From Formicarius rufipectus (lineage: Eukaryota; Chordata; Aves; Passeriformes; Formicariidae), in assembly GCA_013399695.1 (NCBI GenBank), contig VXAU01002309.1:418596-482595 (forward strand): a stretch of DNA of 64,000 nucleotides. The letters run 5' to 3'. Positions 42,801 through 55,100 of the stretch are shown here, piece after piece; the stretch's first letter is position 1; the number at the start of each line of letters is the position of its first letter. The notes under the pieces were generated by a model. The model was not told the DNA's origin. It searched no databases and worked only from the letters and a program-made list of their open reading frames with translations. The position numbers were made by a program, and so were the translations under genes.

Positions 42801-45516
42801 AAGTCCCAGGGAGGAGTCTCAGTATCAACCTTCAGGTCATCTTCTCCCACAGCCTTCTTTGCATTGTACAAACTGAACTTTGTCCTATACTAGTTACTAA
42901 TGTGCCCAGTCCAGGCTTCAGAAACAAAGCATAAACATATCCAGCCAAGTGCAAGCTTAATATAAATGTGCTGCCTCTTCTTCTGGTTACGGTTGTGAGA
43001 CACTATTTGTATTTTAATAGGGAGAACACGGAAATTGGTTCCCAGGTTGAGTCTCACTACAGCCCTGTGAGCAGGAAGGACAGAGGGCAACTCCAGCACA
43101 GGAAATCTTCAAGCACTGCTACTGAGCTGCACGCTGAGAGGGATGTGTGGGCCCATGTGCTTTTGCAGGGTCATAGTATGTTTGGGTTTTTTCATAACGC
43201 TGGCCCCCACACAGCAGCCACAGAGAGCGAGGCCATGGTTTGTCAGTTCAAGGAATCGCTGCACTGCCAAAGAAACCACATAACAGCTATTCAGCAGATG
43301 AACTCAAGTAATGGCACAGCACTTGGGTGGCCATATTTATACTGGGCTAGCCAGGAATGTCAGGATTTCAGCATTCACAAAAAATGCACTTCTGGCACAA
43401 ACTATCTCTGTCATTTCAGCTCCACTTCTCAGTCTCAAATGATCCATATTGTTAGGAGAGCGAGCTTCAGTGTCTGGAGTACCATGTGTTTCCCTTCTCC
43501 ATACGTTTCATGAGTAAGGAAATGAGTCCTTCCCAGCCGTCCTTTTCAGCAGTTCTGATTTTGTCTAAGTAAGCAATGGCAAATATAAGATGGGAAAGAG
43601 ATACATCTGAACTCACGCAATCTGTCACGGCACAGCATCTCCCAAGCACAGGCTTTTTACCCTTGGATCTATCCCATCTCTGTCTGCACAGCCATATTTC
43701 AAGGATTTGTCATGAGTCACATCTGCCAGAAATCATGTGGAAGAAATATAGAAAAAGAGCAACATGCATTAGGTCTGCTCCCTCCTGCAGCACTCCTGAG
43801 CTCTTGACAAACAGAAAAGCTTCCATGCTGAAGACAACCTGCCTAATCCCCACTGCAGAGAAGCAACTGGGAAGCCACCATGATTTTAAGTGGACATTGT
43901 CCTACAGAATCAGAAAACCATGAATCTCACTCACACAGGAGGAGGTGAGGAGCTGAAGCACAGCCCCATAGCTCCCCAGAGACATCAGCCCAGCAAGGGG
44001 ACTCAGAGCACTGCAGCAAGCAAGGTCACCATGAAAATGGTTCTACCACTCAGAAGTACTGTCTAGAAAAAATAATAGTGGGTCTGGGACTTCTTCAGTA
44101 TTCTTCAGCATCTGTCAGGCCAGATGAAGCAGATTTGTGCTCCCTCCTACCTAAATACTTTGTTCTTCAGGGACCTAGGCCTCCTTGGCCGTGCAAGAGC
44201 AGATTCACTGTACTAGTTGTCCCACTAACTCCAACAGCTCCCAGTGATATCGATTTAATTGTATTTGACCTATATGGCTCATTTGCACTTGAGCAAAAAT
44301 TCTGGTATACTTTGAAAGCTTCTGATTTAATACACATGTGAAATCTACCTTCAGATCAGTCATTTCCTGGGAGAAGTATATTCCTTTGTACATGGTTTCT
44401 AGGTCAGTAAATCCCAGTTAGAAATCTAGGAGCCTTGATTATGGTTAAAATGGACAAGTACAGATAGCCCTTTATATTGAAAGAAGAGTGGCAACAGGCT
44501 TTCAGAAATAAAAGTAGATATGAATATTCTTGTAGATCTTTCAATCTCAATGCTCTGTCAAGTTGGACTGTGGTCCCAGGACTACTTTTTCAGAATGATT
44601 CCATTTCTCTGCACTATAGGACAAAATAGTCAAGGAAGATTTTCAACAAAACAAACAAACAAAATTCCCCCACACTTAACAAACTTAGATGTTGGAATAT
44701 CAAAATCAAGCACTTGCATGTGAAGATTAATTTAGTCTTTGTAAGAAATTCTGCTATCACATAATACCATGTCTATAAAGGAGTACTGATATGCCTCGTA
44801 GTAATTTAGGAACATTAACCACATCTCAAAAAATCTCGTACTGCAAAGTTTTCTAAAGTATTAGAGGACTTGGTAGGATATTTTCTTAAATGAGAACAAT
44901 GAACCACCAAAATCAGCTGGTACTGGCACAAACATCTTTTGAAATATGGAAGCCTGATACACAAAACATTTCACCCAAGGCAGTGGGTCCAGTGTTTAAG
45001 ATACAGGTTTCAATAAAGTGCTTGGAGATGAAATGGAAGGAAGATCAGTGAAACACTCAATATCTTTGGAATAGTTCAGTGTTTCTTTTTACAGGTTTGT
45101 GAACTTTATCTTTTTTATATATATTCTGTAAATTCTGTGCATTAGAGAGGCTTGCACATTTTCCACTGAACACCTTTCTCAAAACAAGGACCAGTAACTT
45201 GAAGAAAGCACCAAAATTTATGGAAATATTCACACCAAAGCATTATTTTCTTAACAGAAAATGTTCCACGGATACACTATCAACAGGAAATTTTGAAGAC
45301 AAATAATATACAAACAAACAAAAATTCCTCAAACCAGTGATGGGAAACTGATCCCAGCTCTATCCAAGCTAATGGGAAGTTTGCCAGAGGTTTCCAGAGA
45401 AAACTAGATTTCATCTGTCTCATAAGGAGTCAGTCCTGAACTACAAAGGATAATTAACTAAACCCTCTGGACATGAGGAATGACAAATGAAAATCATGGA
45501 AATTCATATACAGTTT
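39846..45516. other. Intergenic sequence; open-frame-rich patch at 42.97-43.92 kb
   Basis: No gene is recognised. Two successive + strand open frames, 42968-43513 (181 codons) and 43576-43923 (115 codons), are long for this composition but show no domain, signal peptide or homology I can name. They might be part of a non-coding transcript or chance. A short TAA microsatellite lies near 41052-41078. Confidence 0.45.
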
Positions 45517-46006
45517 TGTTGGGAGTTGTGAAATACAGCAGAAGGATTTTGAAAGATGGAAAAAGGTATATTGCCCAGAGCTCGAGTGAAGCAGAAGAGT
45601 CTCACCATAATTCAGGCCAGAGACTTTTATATGCCCTGCAGAAGAGTTTTGTTATTTGGTTAATGGTTTTAAAATACGATTTTTGGGTTATTGTTCCCTC
45701 AGAATGTCATAGATGTTATTCCAAATTTTCTGATTGGATGTTGTTTGCTGCATTGCAGGTGTTTCCTTATTTGTACATGTTCAACCTCTGTATTCTCTAT
45801 ATGGTTTGGTATCCTCCTCCTTATGCCCAAGTTTGGATAATACCCTCCTACCTTTCCCTTATATGTTAAACTCCACCCCTTTTTCCTGAATGTTCCACAG
45901 CTCCCTCTATAAAAGAGGGAGCTCTCCTTTCAATAAAAGCTCTCCTTTCATATTACTTCAACTCAAGCATTTGTAGGAACCCTTTATGAGCTAACTTTTA
46001 TCAACA
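45517..46006 (+). mobile_element. Probable solo LTR of an endogenous retrovirus
   Basis: About 490 bp starts TGTTGGGAG and ends ATCAACA, giving inverted termini TGTTG/CAACA. Near the 3' end it has TATAAAA (45908-45914) and AATAAA (45932-45937) only 24 nt apart, the promoter and polyadenylation arrangement of an LTR. No primer-binding site, polypurine tract or gag/pol-like sequence flanks it, so it would be solo. I see no matching target-site duplication (flanks AGTTT and CCGTG), so the exact ends are uncertain. Orientation + is set by the TATA and AATAAA signals. Confidence 0.6.
45908..45937 (+). promoter_or_regulatory. LTR TATA box and polyadenylation signal
   Basis: TATAAAA sits at the centre of a 10-bp inverted repeat (AGCTCCCTCT / AGAGGGAGCT, 45899-45923). 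AATAAA follows at 45932-45937 and is flanked by 13-bp direct repeats AGCTCTCCTTTCA at 45920-45932 and 45938-45950. The spacing implies a very short R region. Confidence 0.55.
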
Positions 46007-48754
46007 CCGTGCGTTACTGTTTCATGTCTCGTTTACAAGTGTTATTCTGAAAATAGGGCAAGGATAGGAAGGTTGATTGATTCAAGCCAACTATGATCAC
46101 TAAAAGCCTGTGTTAGGCTTAGCAGTAACAGTCATGAATTAGCCACCCAACTGAAAACTGACAACACGATTTGTAATTTGTGTTTCTTGCCCCTTGGAGT
46201 CTTCTTGCAGTCAGTAACAGTATATTTGAAAACCTGTTAGCAAAGATGCTAAAAATAGGGACAGAAGCACTTTGCGCACATCAGGAAGTCCTTTAAAAAT
46301 CAATCCCCAAGAGCATTCTAGGGCTGTACACACTATCCAGTCTCATAGAATTCTTCACCTGTGGAATTCAAGTTACTCCAAATACAGCTACACCACTAGT
46401 AATGCATGTGGTATGAGAGGCTGGAAAATTTTGAAACATTTGAACTGCTGTTAAATCTCTGATAATATTTAGATTAAAATCCCTTTGAGGTACTGACAAT
46501 CTCCTGCTGTATTTATGCTGTGCCTAGGAAAATTTGGGAGGGAGTGAAGGCTGAGGCTATGAAAACTTCCCCAGATCTATTTCAGTGAGAATTTCTGTTT
46601 CTATTTCTGCTGTTCCTACTTCTGAGGAGGATGACTCAGATTATGCTGAAAAAGAAGCCTAGGAGAAAAAATGGTTACTTGTGGTCCTCTTCCATATATA
46701 GATAGGATATTAATATGACCTAAGTTTTATAAACTACTCTTGAGTAAAGAAGTAGAAAATAGAGTGGCTGCATGGAACCAGGATTATCCACAGTAGCTGT
46801 CTCTGCATGGTACTTTTATTTTCCCAGGGACCTGTAAATCTGGGGCTAGGCCAGAAGTAGCTGTTGCCTCTTTGCACTGGATACACAGTGCTAGTGACAG
46901 CAGAGAAAGCCTTAGACCTTCTTTGTGCTGTTGCTCTGGTGTAAGCAGATTTCGTATTGGACTGCAATTACATACCAATAACTTGTTCAGTGTTCAAAAA
47001 AACATCAGCTTTTACACTCGATCTCCCTGGTTTGGTCCTGTGAAAATGGATTGCTGTTCCTTGTTACAGAGCATGGAAAGAGTGGCTGTAATCCAACCTT
47101 ACAAATTGCTCTGTGCCTGCTGCTTATGTCTCATGAAGAGAGCCTTGCTGAAGGACTGCAGCAGTTACATGTAGCCCCAGATAAAGGAGAGCTCAGGGCA
47201 CACTGTGGAGCAGGCAAGGCTTCTTAGTCCTCAGCATTTCAGTTTAACACAGAGGGCTCCAAGAATTATTCCATTACATCCAAATGCATGCAACCTCTTT
47301 TCGTTCTGGTACCTCTTCCTTGAGATCATGTCTTCTTCCATGCCCACAGTGTGGAAATAACACTTTTGACATCAGTTGTTCCAGTGATTTCATAATTTTC
47401 ACAGTAGGGGTAATCCCCTCTCTTACAGATGATGAAATGTCTGAGTGGTACTATATGATTGCAAAGAGTTTGTAAGCCTGAGATTTTATAAAGCCCTTCA
47501 GTTTTACCTACACCTCCCTCTATCCATTTCAGATGATAGGGTGTTTTTAGGTTTAGCTGGGTGAGTTACTGAGGTGGGATGCATGGACAGTTGCAGTATC
47601 ATCTGATCAGATTATTCCCAGTTCTATCGACTTGTCCCCTGTTCTGAGTTTTCACATGGTACATTTTACTACAGAGACTGCTGAGCCAGTGAGACTTGAA
47701 AGGTATATGCAGTTGTTTGGATGTTATTTGCGTGGACATGTGTATGCAATTGGTTAGGTCAATGCTCCCAGATCTAGGCACTGTCATTATGATTAAAGGG
47801 GGAGTAAGATGCCCAGTGGTGGAGTTAGATACCCATACTTTTTTGGCTTGATTTGAATCATGTCATGGCACAATGCTGAAAATTCCATCACACCAAGGTA
47901 TTTTCTCTCCTAACTACAGCAATTTTAGTCAACAATATACATTTCCAGCCAATGGAAGACATTTGCTACTGTATGGATGCAGCTGCCAGAAACAAACAAT
48001 GACAAATGAAGCTCCAAGAGAAGATTTTTAATTCTAACAGAACTTGCCCAGGAAATACCAATCAATTCATATAGCAACTGAACATCTTCACCCTTAAAAA
48101 CTCAAGCTAACAGCTGTGCACTGTCTCTTCTTCCAGAAATTACTCCAGATCCCTTTTGACCTGGTGTACACTATTCACTTCTATTGTAGATTTTGGCAGT
48201 TTGCTTCATACTTTTAATTATACCCTGTGAGCAATGAAAGTCATCCTGAATAGTTTACAGCCCGTGCCTCATCTGCAAGCTGTAACCTCTTTCTTTGGAA
48301 TTAACAACAAGTCACACAAACTTTTATTTGAAACAACCCATTCCTTTTCTGGTGTATTGTATTTCCTGCAAATTCCTATCTATTCCAGCTGCAGTAGAAC
48401 TTCAGTCTTCATTGACTTGAACCCAATGCAGACATTTCCTCCACAGATCCTAATTTTAAAAGCCTGAAGAAGTAATTGTGTTGTCTAGCCTAAATTCTGG
48501 TAAAATTAAGGCCATAAAATTTTATTTAGCTATTTCCCTAAATAGGCAAATGTATTGGGGACTAATACATTGCATTGACTAGAATGCATATTCCTCTATT
48601 TTCAATAAAAGTTAATATGAAATATAATCGTGATTCCTCAGCTTCCATATTCTTTATACAGGACTGTAAATGGCTCCTTGAAGTATTGGGCATTGAAGAA
48701 TCAGATCAAAATTATCAAATGGTTGCAATCTTTCCTGATCGGTTTTCATGTATC
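46007..48754. other. Intergenic sequence, nothing recognised
   Basis: Single-copy-looking DNA between the LTR and the CR1 copy. A segment near 47400-47445 (GGTAATCCCCTCTCTTACAG, then ATGATGAAATGTCTGAG) is faintly MIR-like. No gene is supported. Confidence 0.5.
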
Positions 48755-49480
48755 CCTATGTGTTCACAACAACTCCGTGCAATGCTACAGGCCAGGGGCA
48801 GTGGCTGGAAAGCTGCCCAGCAGAAAGGGACCTGGAGGTGCTGGTTGACAGCTGGCTGAACATGAGCCAGCAGCATGCCTAGGTGGCCAAGAAGGCCAGT
48901 GGCATCCTGGCCTGTATCAGAAATAGTGTGGCCAGTATGACCAGGGCAGTGATGTACTTGGCACTGATGAGGTCACATCTCATCCTGTGTTCAGTTCTGG
49001 GCCCTTCACTTCAAGAAGGATATGGAGGTGCTGGAGCTTGTCCAGAGAATGGCAACAGAAGGGTCTGGAGCATAACTCTTATGAGGAGTGGCTCAGGAAG
49101 CTGGGGGTGTTTAGCCTGGAAAAACAGGCATAAGGAGGACCTTATTACCCTCTACAACTACCTGAAAGGAGGTTGTAGTGACATGGGGTTGGTCTCTTCT
49201 CCCAAGTAATGAGCTGTAACGCAAGAAGAAATGGCCTCAAGTTGCACCAAAGGAAGTTAAGATAGGATATTAGGAAAAATTTCATCACTGAAAGAAATTG
49301 AATAGGCTGCCTAGGGAAGTGGATGAGTCATCAGTTCTGAAGCTATTTCAAAAACTCAGTTGTGGCACTTGGAGACATGGTTTAGTGGTGGACTTGGCAG
49401 TGCTGCATAAACAGTTGGGCTTGATGATCCCAGGGGTCTTTTTCAGCCTACATAATCTAAGGTTCTATGTTTCCATGATT
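48755..49480 (+). mobile_element. CR1 LINE, 5'-truncated 3' end
   Basis: About 725 bp of the CR1 3' region read in order: GGCTGGAAAGCTGCCCAGCA, GGACCTGGAGGTGCTGGTTG, CAGCATGCC..GGTGGCCAAG, GGCATCCTGGCCTGTATCAG, CTCTACAACTACCTGAAAGG, GGTCTCTTCTCCCAAGTAA, GGATATTAGGAAAAATTTC, CTGCCTAGGGAAGTGG, GACATGGTTTAGTGGTGGAC and GGCTTGATGATCCCAGGGGT. It ends with a worn ATTCTATG-type tail near 49470. Small indels and stops are scattered through it, so it is inactive. Open frames inside (48575-48859, 48883-49209) are fragments of this element, not host genes. Confidence 0.95.
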
Positions 49481-51597
49481 ATATCCATAATTATTTAATT
49501 TTCTCATTTCGGTTTCAGTAGAGCTTTATTGCAGCTTGTATGTACCCTCTAGAATAGAAAATTAAATAGATTCATAACCAAAATTATTATCATACTGTTT
49601 ATGGAGCTTGGAAGGGATCTTGTTAAACCTCATTTTTGATAAAAAATTATTTTAAGCATTTTTCTGATTCTTTAGTTAAGCCAAATTGCTCTTTATTGAT
49701 GAAAATATTCCCCTTCCAACAGCAGAAAGCATATGAAAAGATTCTTTTATTGGGGGCCAAAAAGATTTCAAAATGGATCCCAAATGGGAAAAAGATATAT
49801 TGGAGTTGTTTTTGAAGAGGAGTCTTTCACCTGAGACCTTGCATTATGAACAGCATCTTCAAGAGTGGCAGCTTCAGATACTTGGGCTGACATCACAGAT
49901 ATCAAGAGAAATTTCAGATTAGTTTTTGAAAATCTACCTCACTGTGAGATGCCTTTTTCTAAAAATGCAGAGACAGTTCATGTTGAAGAGAGAACAGAAA
50001 TACAAGAATGAACACTCATTATACTCCTGTATTTAGATCACAGTTCTCAAGCATCCAGCTTGAGTGAGAAAAACAAGTCAGATGTAAACAGTTAAAAACA
50101 GGTTCTTGTAGAATTTGGTATTTTTGCAGTATTTTCTGTAGAATTAGAGTATAAACTGTGCTTCATCCTCCTCTCTCTCCCACTACTGTGTTATATGTTC
50201 TACTTTGCCTAAAAAATGAATGCTTAGATATCTGTCGAATTTCAGTTTGATTTTAAAGCTGCTTCTATTTCATGCCATTTTCAATTCTAGAGAAAGTTGT
50301 CCCAAAAATTTGGAACTTTGGAGATTATCTCCAGCACAATTTAATAAGCAGTACTATGGTATAAAAATCTGCAAGAGAAATAAACACACCATTCCAGCTG
50401 AAGGACTCAGAGGTCTCATTAGTATGATCAAGTGGGTGTATTGCACAGGTTATTTCTATATCTGGATGTTGTACTTTTCCTAATCTATTTAGGCTCTTGA
50501 AGTGAGCAGGCAGCACTTTGGTATTGATGGAGCCATTACAATCTTTACAACTGTCTATCCAAAGCCACAGAAATCTGACACAGCACTGTCTTAGTCATGC
50601 AGTATTAGAACATTTTCTTCCCTGGAGAAAGGATCAAACACAACATAATCCCTCATAAAGATTCTTTAGAATGACCATTTGTAATCCTCTATTTTTTTTC
50701 TTCTGTTCTAGCATTGATATGAGCTGCTTCCCCCCAAACTATTATGTGATTAAAAGAGAAATGTAAAGAATCATAGAGTATTAAATTATTATAGACTGAC
50801 TCTTGCCCTCTATTCTACTTGCAAGCTCTGTTATGCAACTGAATGTAGTGACTTAAATAGGATATAGGCCCTCTTTATCTTTTTGGGAGAAGTTATAGTG
50901 CATTCAAAAGATTTTTGGTATGTGTGTTACTTTATCTTCATTATAAAAACAACTTGGATGTAGGCTCAGGGAGAATTTATAGTTTCTGCATGACACAATT
51001 AAATTATAAATGTCTCATTAGAGACTGCCAGTGTTCCTCAGATAATGACTCTTAAAGTATTCATCTCAAAGCTCATTTCCAGACTGTTTTTCATTTGAAC
51101 TTGTACTTGAGGATTGTACAAACTTTCATGGATATGTTTTTAGGGGTACTGTCCTTTAGGGCACACCATAAATATTGGTGTGCTTGGAATACAAGTTGTT
51201 AAGAGTCCAGAAAGTAGAATAAGGAGAGAGGCTGCAAAAGGGAAGTATAAAACCAATTGAACCAGCGAAGCCCAGTTATGAAAACTTTTGTCAAGCACAT
51301 GATAAAGAGGAAGTAGTCTTGAACACACACACAGTTTCTCCATTGCAAACTACAATTAAACCACAACTTCAGATGATGAAATAACTCCAAGAAAATATAT
51401 TTTCTGTAATTTGCCTCATAAAGGAAGTTTGACAGCAATTATTTCCAATACCAACTAAGTTTTACAAAATAGGCCCCTTGGTTTTCTTATATTTTGGTTT
51501 TTTGCTTTTGGCATCAATGATACACTTGATTACTGAAAAAGTGAATATTAATTAATTGGAAGTTGTCTCTTTTCCCCCAAGATAGACTGAGATTACT
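49481..51597. other. Intergenic sequence, nothing recognised
   Basis: AT-rich DNA with no gene, RNA or identifiable transposon apart from short T runs. Confidence 0.55.
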
Positions 51598-51726
51598 GTT
51601 GGGTTTGTTGTGGTTTGTTTTTTTGTTTCTTTTTTGTTTCTTTGTTTCGTCTAATTTGGTTTTCTTTGTTTTTGGTTTTGGTTTTTGTTTGTTTGTTTTT
51701 TGTTGGTGGTGTTTGTTTGTTTTTTC
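51598..51726. repeat. G/T-rich (GTTT)n-like low-complexity tract
   Basis: About 130 bp of irregular GTTT, GTTTTT and GGTTTT units are almost free of A. It is the complement type of the A/C-rich tracts at 19.1, 19.5 and 33.8 kb. Open frames on both strands across it are low-complexity artefacts. Confidence 0.9.
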
Positions 51727-53047
51727 CCTAGCTCCTAGAAAATACAACAAAGCTATATTATTCAGTCTTTCATGTATTCCAGGAAATGGATAAATCAGAA
51801 AAATGCATCCTTTGTATGAAAGCTCAAGAAAGAATTTCTGGTCCTCTTCATGTACAACATCCTTTTTACAAAAACCGATGCCTTCTTTTTAAAGAATGAA
51901 CTACTGTTTAACATTAAGTAGAGGTAGCCTACTTAAATTTAGTTGTCTTTAATGACTGAAGTGGTAAGGGAAGACGCTGGTCATCTTATGCTGCTTTGCT
52001 TTCATGCGTCTATCTGAAGGGAACATATCATTTGCGGAGAAAGAAAGAAAGTAGTTCTAGGTTCTGCAGAGTGCAAGAGTATCTTTATGTCCTAATGCCT
52101 CTGCTCTATTCCTCCTCGTACAAAAGAATTGAACCCAGTAGCAGTATATTTCCATTAACTCTCAGAAAGAAAACCCAGCAGTCAGCAAGCATGTAAAAGA
52201 GTCTTCTCTCTCAGATCTGGATGCACACTTGCCACTTCAGAGATACCGGTTGTAGCACAACCTGTCATCAATCATTTCTTGAAACAGTGATAAATGAACG
52301 TGAGGAACACTACGTGTTAAAAAAGCCCTGCCAGGCACATACAACTGTTAAGGTTATGATGTCTTAATTTTGTTTGAAATTTTCCCTGAGCTCATACACT
52401 GTTCTGAATTCATGGGCTGGAAATTATAGCTAAATTTTCTACTGTTAACTCCGGGTATCAGTTATTTTCTGAAGAATAATAGTGTGAAAGAACAGGCCCT
52501 GCTTACTGCAGTGGCTTATGGCCTCTATTTTTCATCCATCATTTTTGTTTCCAGACACAGGATGGGACACAAATGTGCCAGGAGAGAGCATCATCACTTT
52601 TAAACCTACCCAGAGTGCTTGCATATGAAAATAGAAAGTCAGAATACAGGTATGTCTCTGTGGGCAAATGATTCATGAATAGCTAATACATAGCACTCCA
52701 CTATCCCATAACTCTTAATTTCTGGTGCACTCAAGCCCACATGTCTGTGGAGAAGAGCTGACAAATACAACCATTTAAATCTTAGAAATCACCAGGCAAA
52801 GAGAAGAAAATGAAGGTATTCCAGTCTCATAGCTATTTCTGAGCCTGACACATGAATGCTCCTGCCCCTCCTTGTGTTGCAGGCATGGCTGCAGTACCAC
52901 GTTTGTGTCATTCGGTGGCAGAGAGGAAAAGGCGAGGTCTTCCCGTGGTGCTCTGACCTACGTGGGCTCCCAGGACTGCTCAACAACCTGACATTCTTGC
53001 TTTTCTGTTTGCTGGTTTTTCCTCTAATGTTAATCTGAAGTGGGCGG
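51727..53047. other. Intergenic sequence, nothing recognised
   Basis: No gene is supported. The last 200 bp before the tRNA-like sequence become richer in G and C and in CpG. Confidence 0.55.
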
Positions 53048-53130
53048 CGGGCGTTGGCCGAATGGTGTAAGTCGCCACCTGTGGAGTCGGCTCCTCCTCT
53101 GAGGACGCTGGTTCGAATCCCGAGAAACTC
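53048..53130 (+). pseudogene. Class II (Leu/Ser-type) tRNA-like sequence, decayed gene or SINE head
   Basis: An A box TGGCCGAATGG (53055-53065) and a perfect B box GGTTCGAATCC (53110-53120) are separated as in a tRNA with a long variable arm. The segment up to GTAAGTCGCCA is close to vertebrate tRNA-Leu (TGGCCGAGTGGTCTAAGGCGCCA is the form I recall, split here as TGGCCGAGTGG and CTAAGGCGCCA). A variable-arm hairpin TCCTC/GAGGA is visible. The acceptor stem barely pairs, the T stem keeps about 3 of 5 pairs, and the anticodon arm cannot be assigned, so it is not a working tRNA. It could be a tRNA pseudogene or the tRNA-derived head of a SINE; I see no clear CR1-type tail or A tail after it. Confidence 0.6.
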
Positions 53131-55097
53131 GCTGTCACCGTCCGAGCTGCTCAGCCGTGGCAAAATGAACCTCAGGAGTAAAGGGGGTGGGGCCAGTTCT
53201 GCTCACACTGTGCCTCACCTAAAAAATCCATTGTGCAGGCTTGTCCCAAAATCTTCATTTGTGAAGTCTAGCCAACAACAACAACATGAATGCTGGAAGC
53301 CAGAAATATTGTACCACTATCTCTTAACAAAAAGATAGCTTTCCCCCCCTTCGCTCCATTCGGTAATTGCAAGGGAGGTTGCATGTTCTATATCAGATTG
53401 TGGTTAGTAGTGACAAGTGTGACACAGCAGTAGGCTTTATTAAGGACATTAGAGATGTTCAAAAGTGCTAAGTAGGCCAAAAAGGCATTTAAAATATTGC
53501 AAAAGTAAGCTAAGAAAAATGGTCTTTTGGACACTTCAGAGTAGATGCTCTAGAAAGCTCAGTATCTAATAGTTTCTTCTTATGTGCTTAACGGCAAGGC
53601 TGGGCTTTCCAGAGTACTAAACTCCACAGTTTGATCACTGGGATTAGGAGCCCTGCCCAACTAGAAGCAGGACGTTTATCTTTCAGCCCTGGATTTCTTT
53701 GCAAGTTCAGTATTGAAGTGTCAGGGAAATATCCAATAATTTGTTTTATTAAACAAAACACCAAACCTACAGTGTTTCCTGGAAATCTGGCAGGTCTCAC
53801 ACTGTAATAAGTAGCTAATGTCCCTGGGGGCAGAGTGGAGGAACTTGTTGCTGGGCTGAACAGCTCCAACCCAGTTTTCCTGTGCTGTGCTGGGAAGAAT
53901 AGGATGCAAGTGGGCACAAGTATGCACCAGATGACACCGAGAATATGACCAGAGTACTGAAAAAAGTGGATAAACATATTGGTTTTCTTACAAATAAACT
54001 GAAGACATCAAATTTGTGGGACACTATTAATATCCACTCCATCCTCTTGCTCTGTAAAGTAAAACTACATGAGGTGAGAGTTACCTGTACTACCTGACAG
54101 GAGAAACAGAAACTTTACTCACAGTATCAGTACCCATGGCAGTCTGATTACCCAGATATTGTATTTAAACATTCAGATACAAGCAACAATTTTTCCTTTA
54201 TATTTAAGAAAAGGAAAGATTTATACAACTATAAGTGAAACCATTCTCCTGGAATAAATATGATTCTAAAGTTTAGAAATCCTCAGACTATTCTCTAAAC
54301 AAAGATGTGGGAAACTATTACTGTTTATGTTAAATATTCCCATGTGGATCTTTTGGTCCTTGTGGGATATGAATGGCAATCTCTTGTAAAATCCCTACTG
54401 GACCTGTCAACACTTTTTATATGAGGCGTCCCAGATACAGAGAAGAGTAGAGCACGGATGGCAGGGGGACATACCTGTTTTCTTAGGAATTCCTCACCTC
54501 TGTGGTGGCAGACAGGATTTCTGAGGCTACACAGATATAGAGCAAAGTCACTAGTAATTTTTCATAGGGGAGGAGATTATACACTCTTCATTATTATCAG
54601 CTTGGTGAAATAGGAGAACTACTCCTGATTTAGAGAAGGAACTTGAGACTAAAAGGTTTGTCCTGTGCCACAGAGTGACTCTTCATGCTCAAAAGCCCTG
54701 TTTTCCCTAGTCAATACATACACTTACTGGGCTTTGCCTTGAACCTTCTCATTTTGCTGTGCTGCCTTAATGGAAACCTCGCCCAGAAACCATCTTCTTT
54801 TTTTAAGACTAAATTAATTCCTGGACTATTTATAAGTATTTCTGGTTATGACAGTATTTTTCATCTGTTCAAACTTCTTCTCTTCCTAGTATTTCTCCCT
54901 CTATTCCTCTTTAGTGCATTTGTGGAAAGTAACCTTGTCCTCCCTTAGGTTTAATCGCATTACTGACCCATCTCAAGCTCTTCTGGTCTCTCCTAAGTTA
55001 GGATCCCCAGTGTGCACTTTGGTAGGACTGTTCAATGAGCTCTCAATCACTTCATGAGCTCTGGTCTTATTCCCCGCATGTGAATCTAGTCACACAC

Positions 55098-55100
<3 letters not shown>
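53131..55100. other. Intergenic sequence, nothing recognised
   Basis: No gene is supported. The minus-strand frame 53588-53977 (129 codons) and its neighbours have no nameable domain. Confidence 0.5.

Noticed and set aside
45480..45869. 129-codon open frame overlapping the putative LTR
   Set aside because: LTRs do not normally code, the frame shows no retroviral or host protein features, and it crosses the LTR boundary.
48575..49209. Open frames of 94-108 codons
   Set aside because: They are pieces of the CR1 3' region and contain no reverse-transcriptase motif.
53048..53130. Functional tRNA gene
   Set aside because: The acceptor stem barely pairs, the T stem has mismatches and no anticodon can be assigned confidently.
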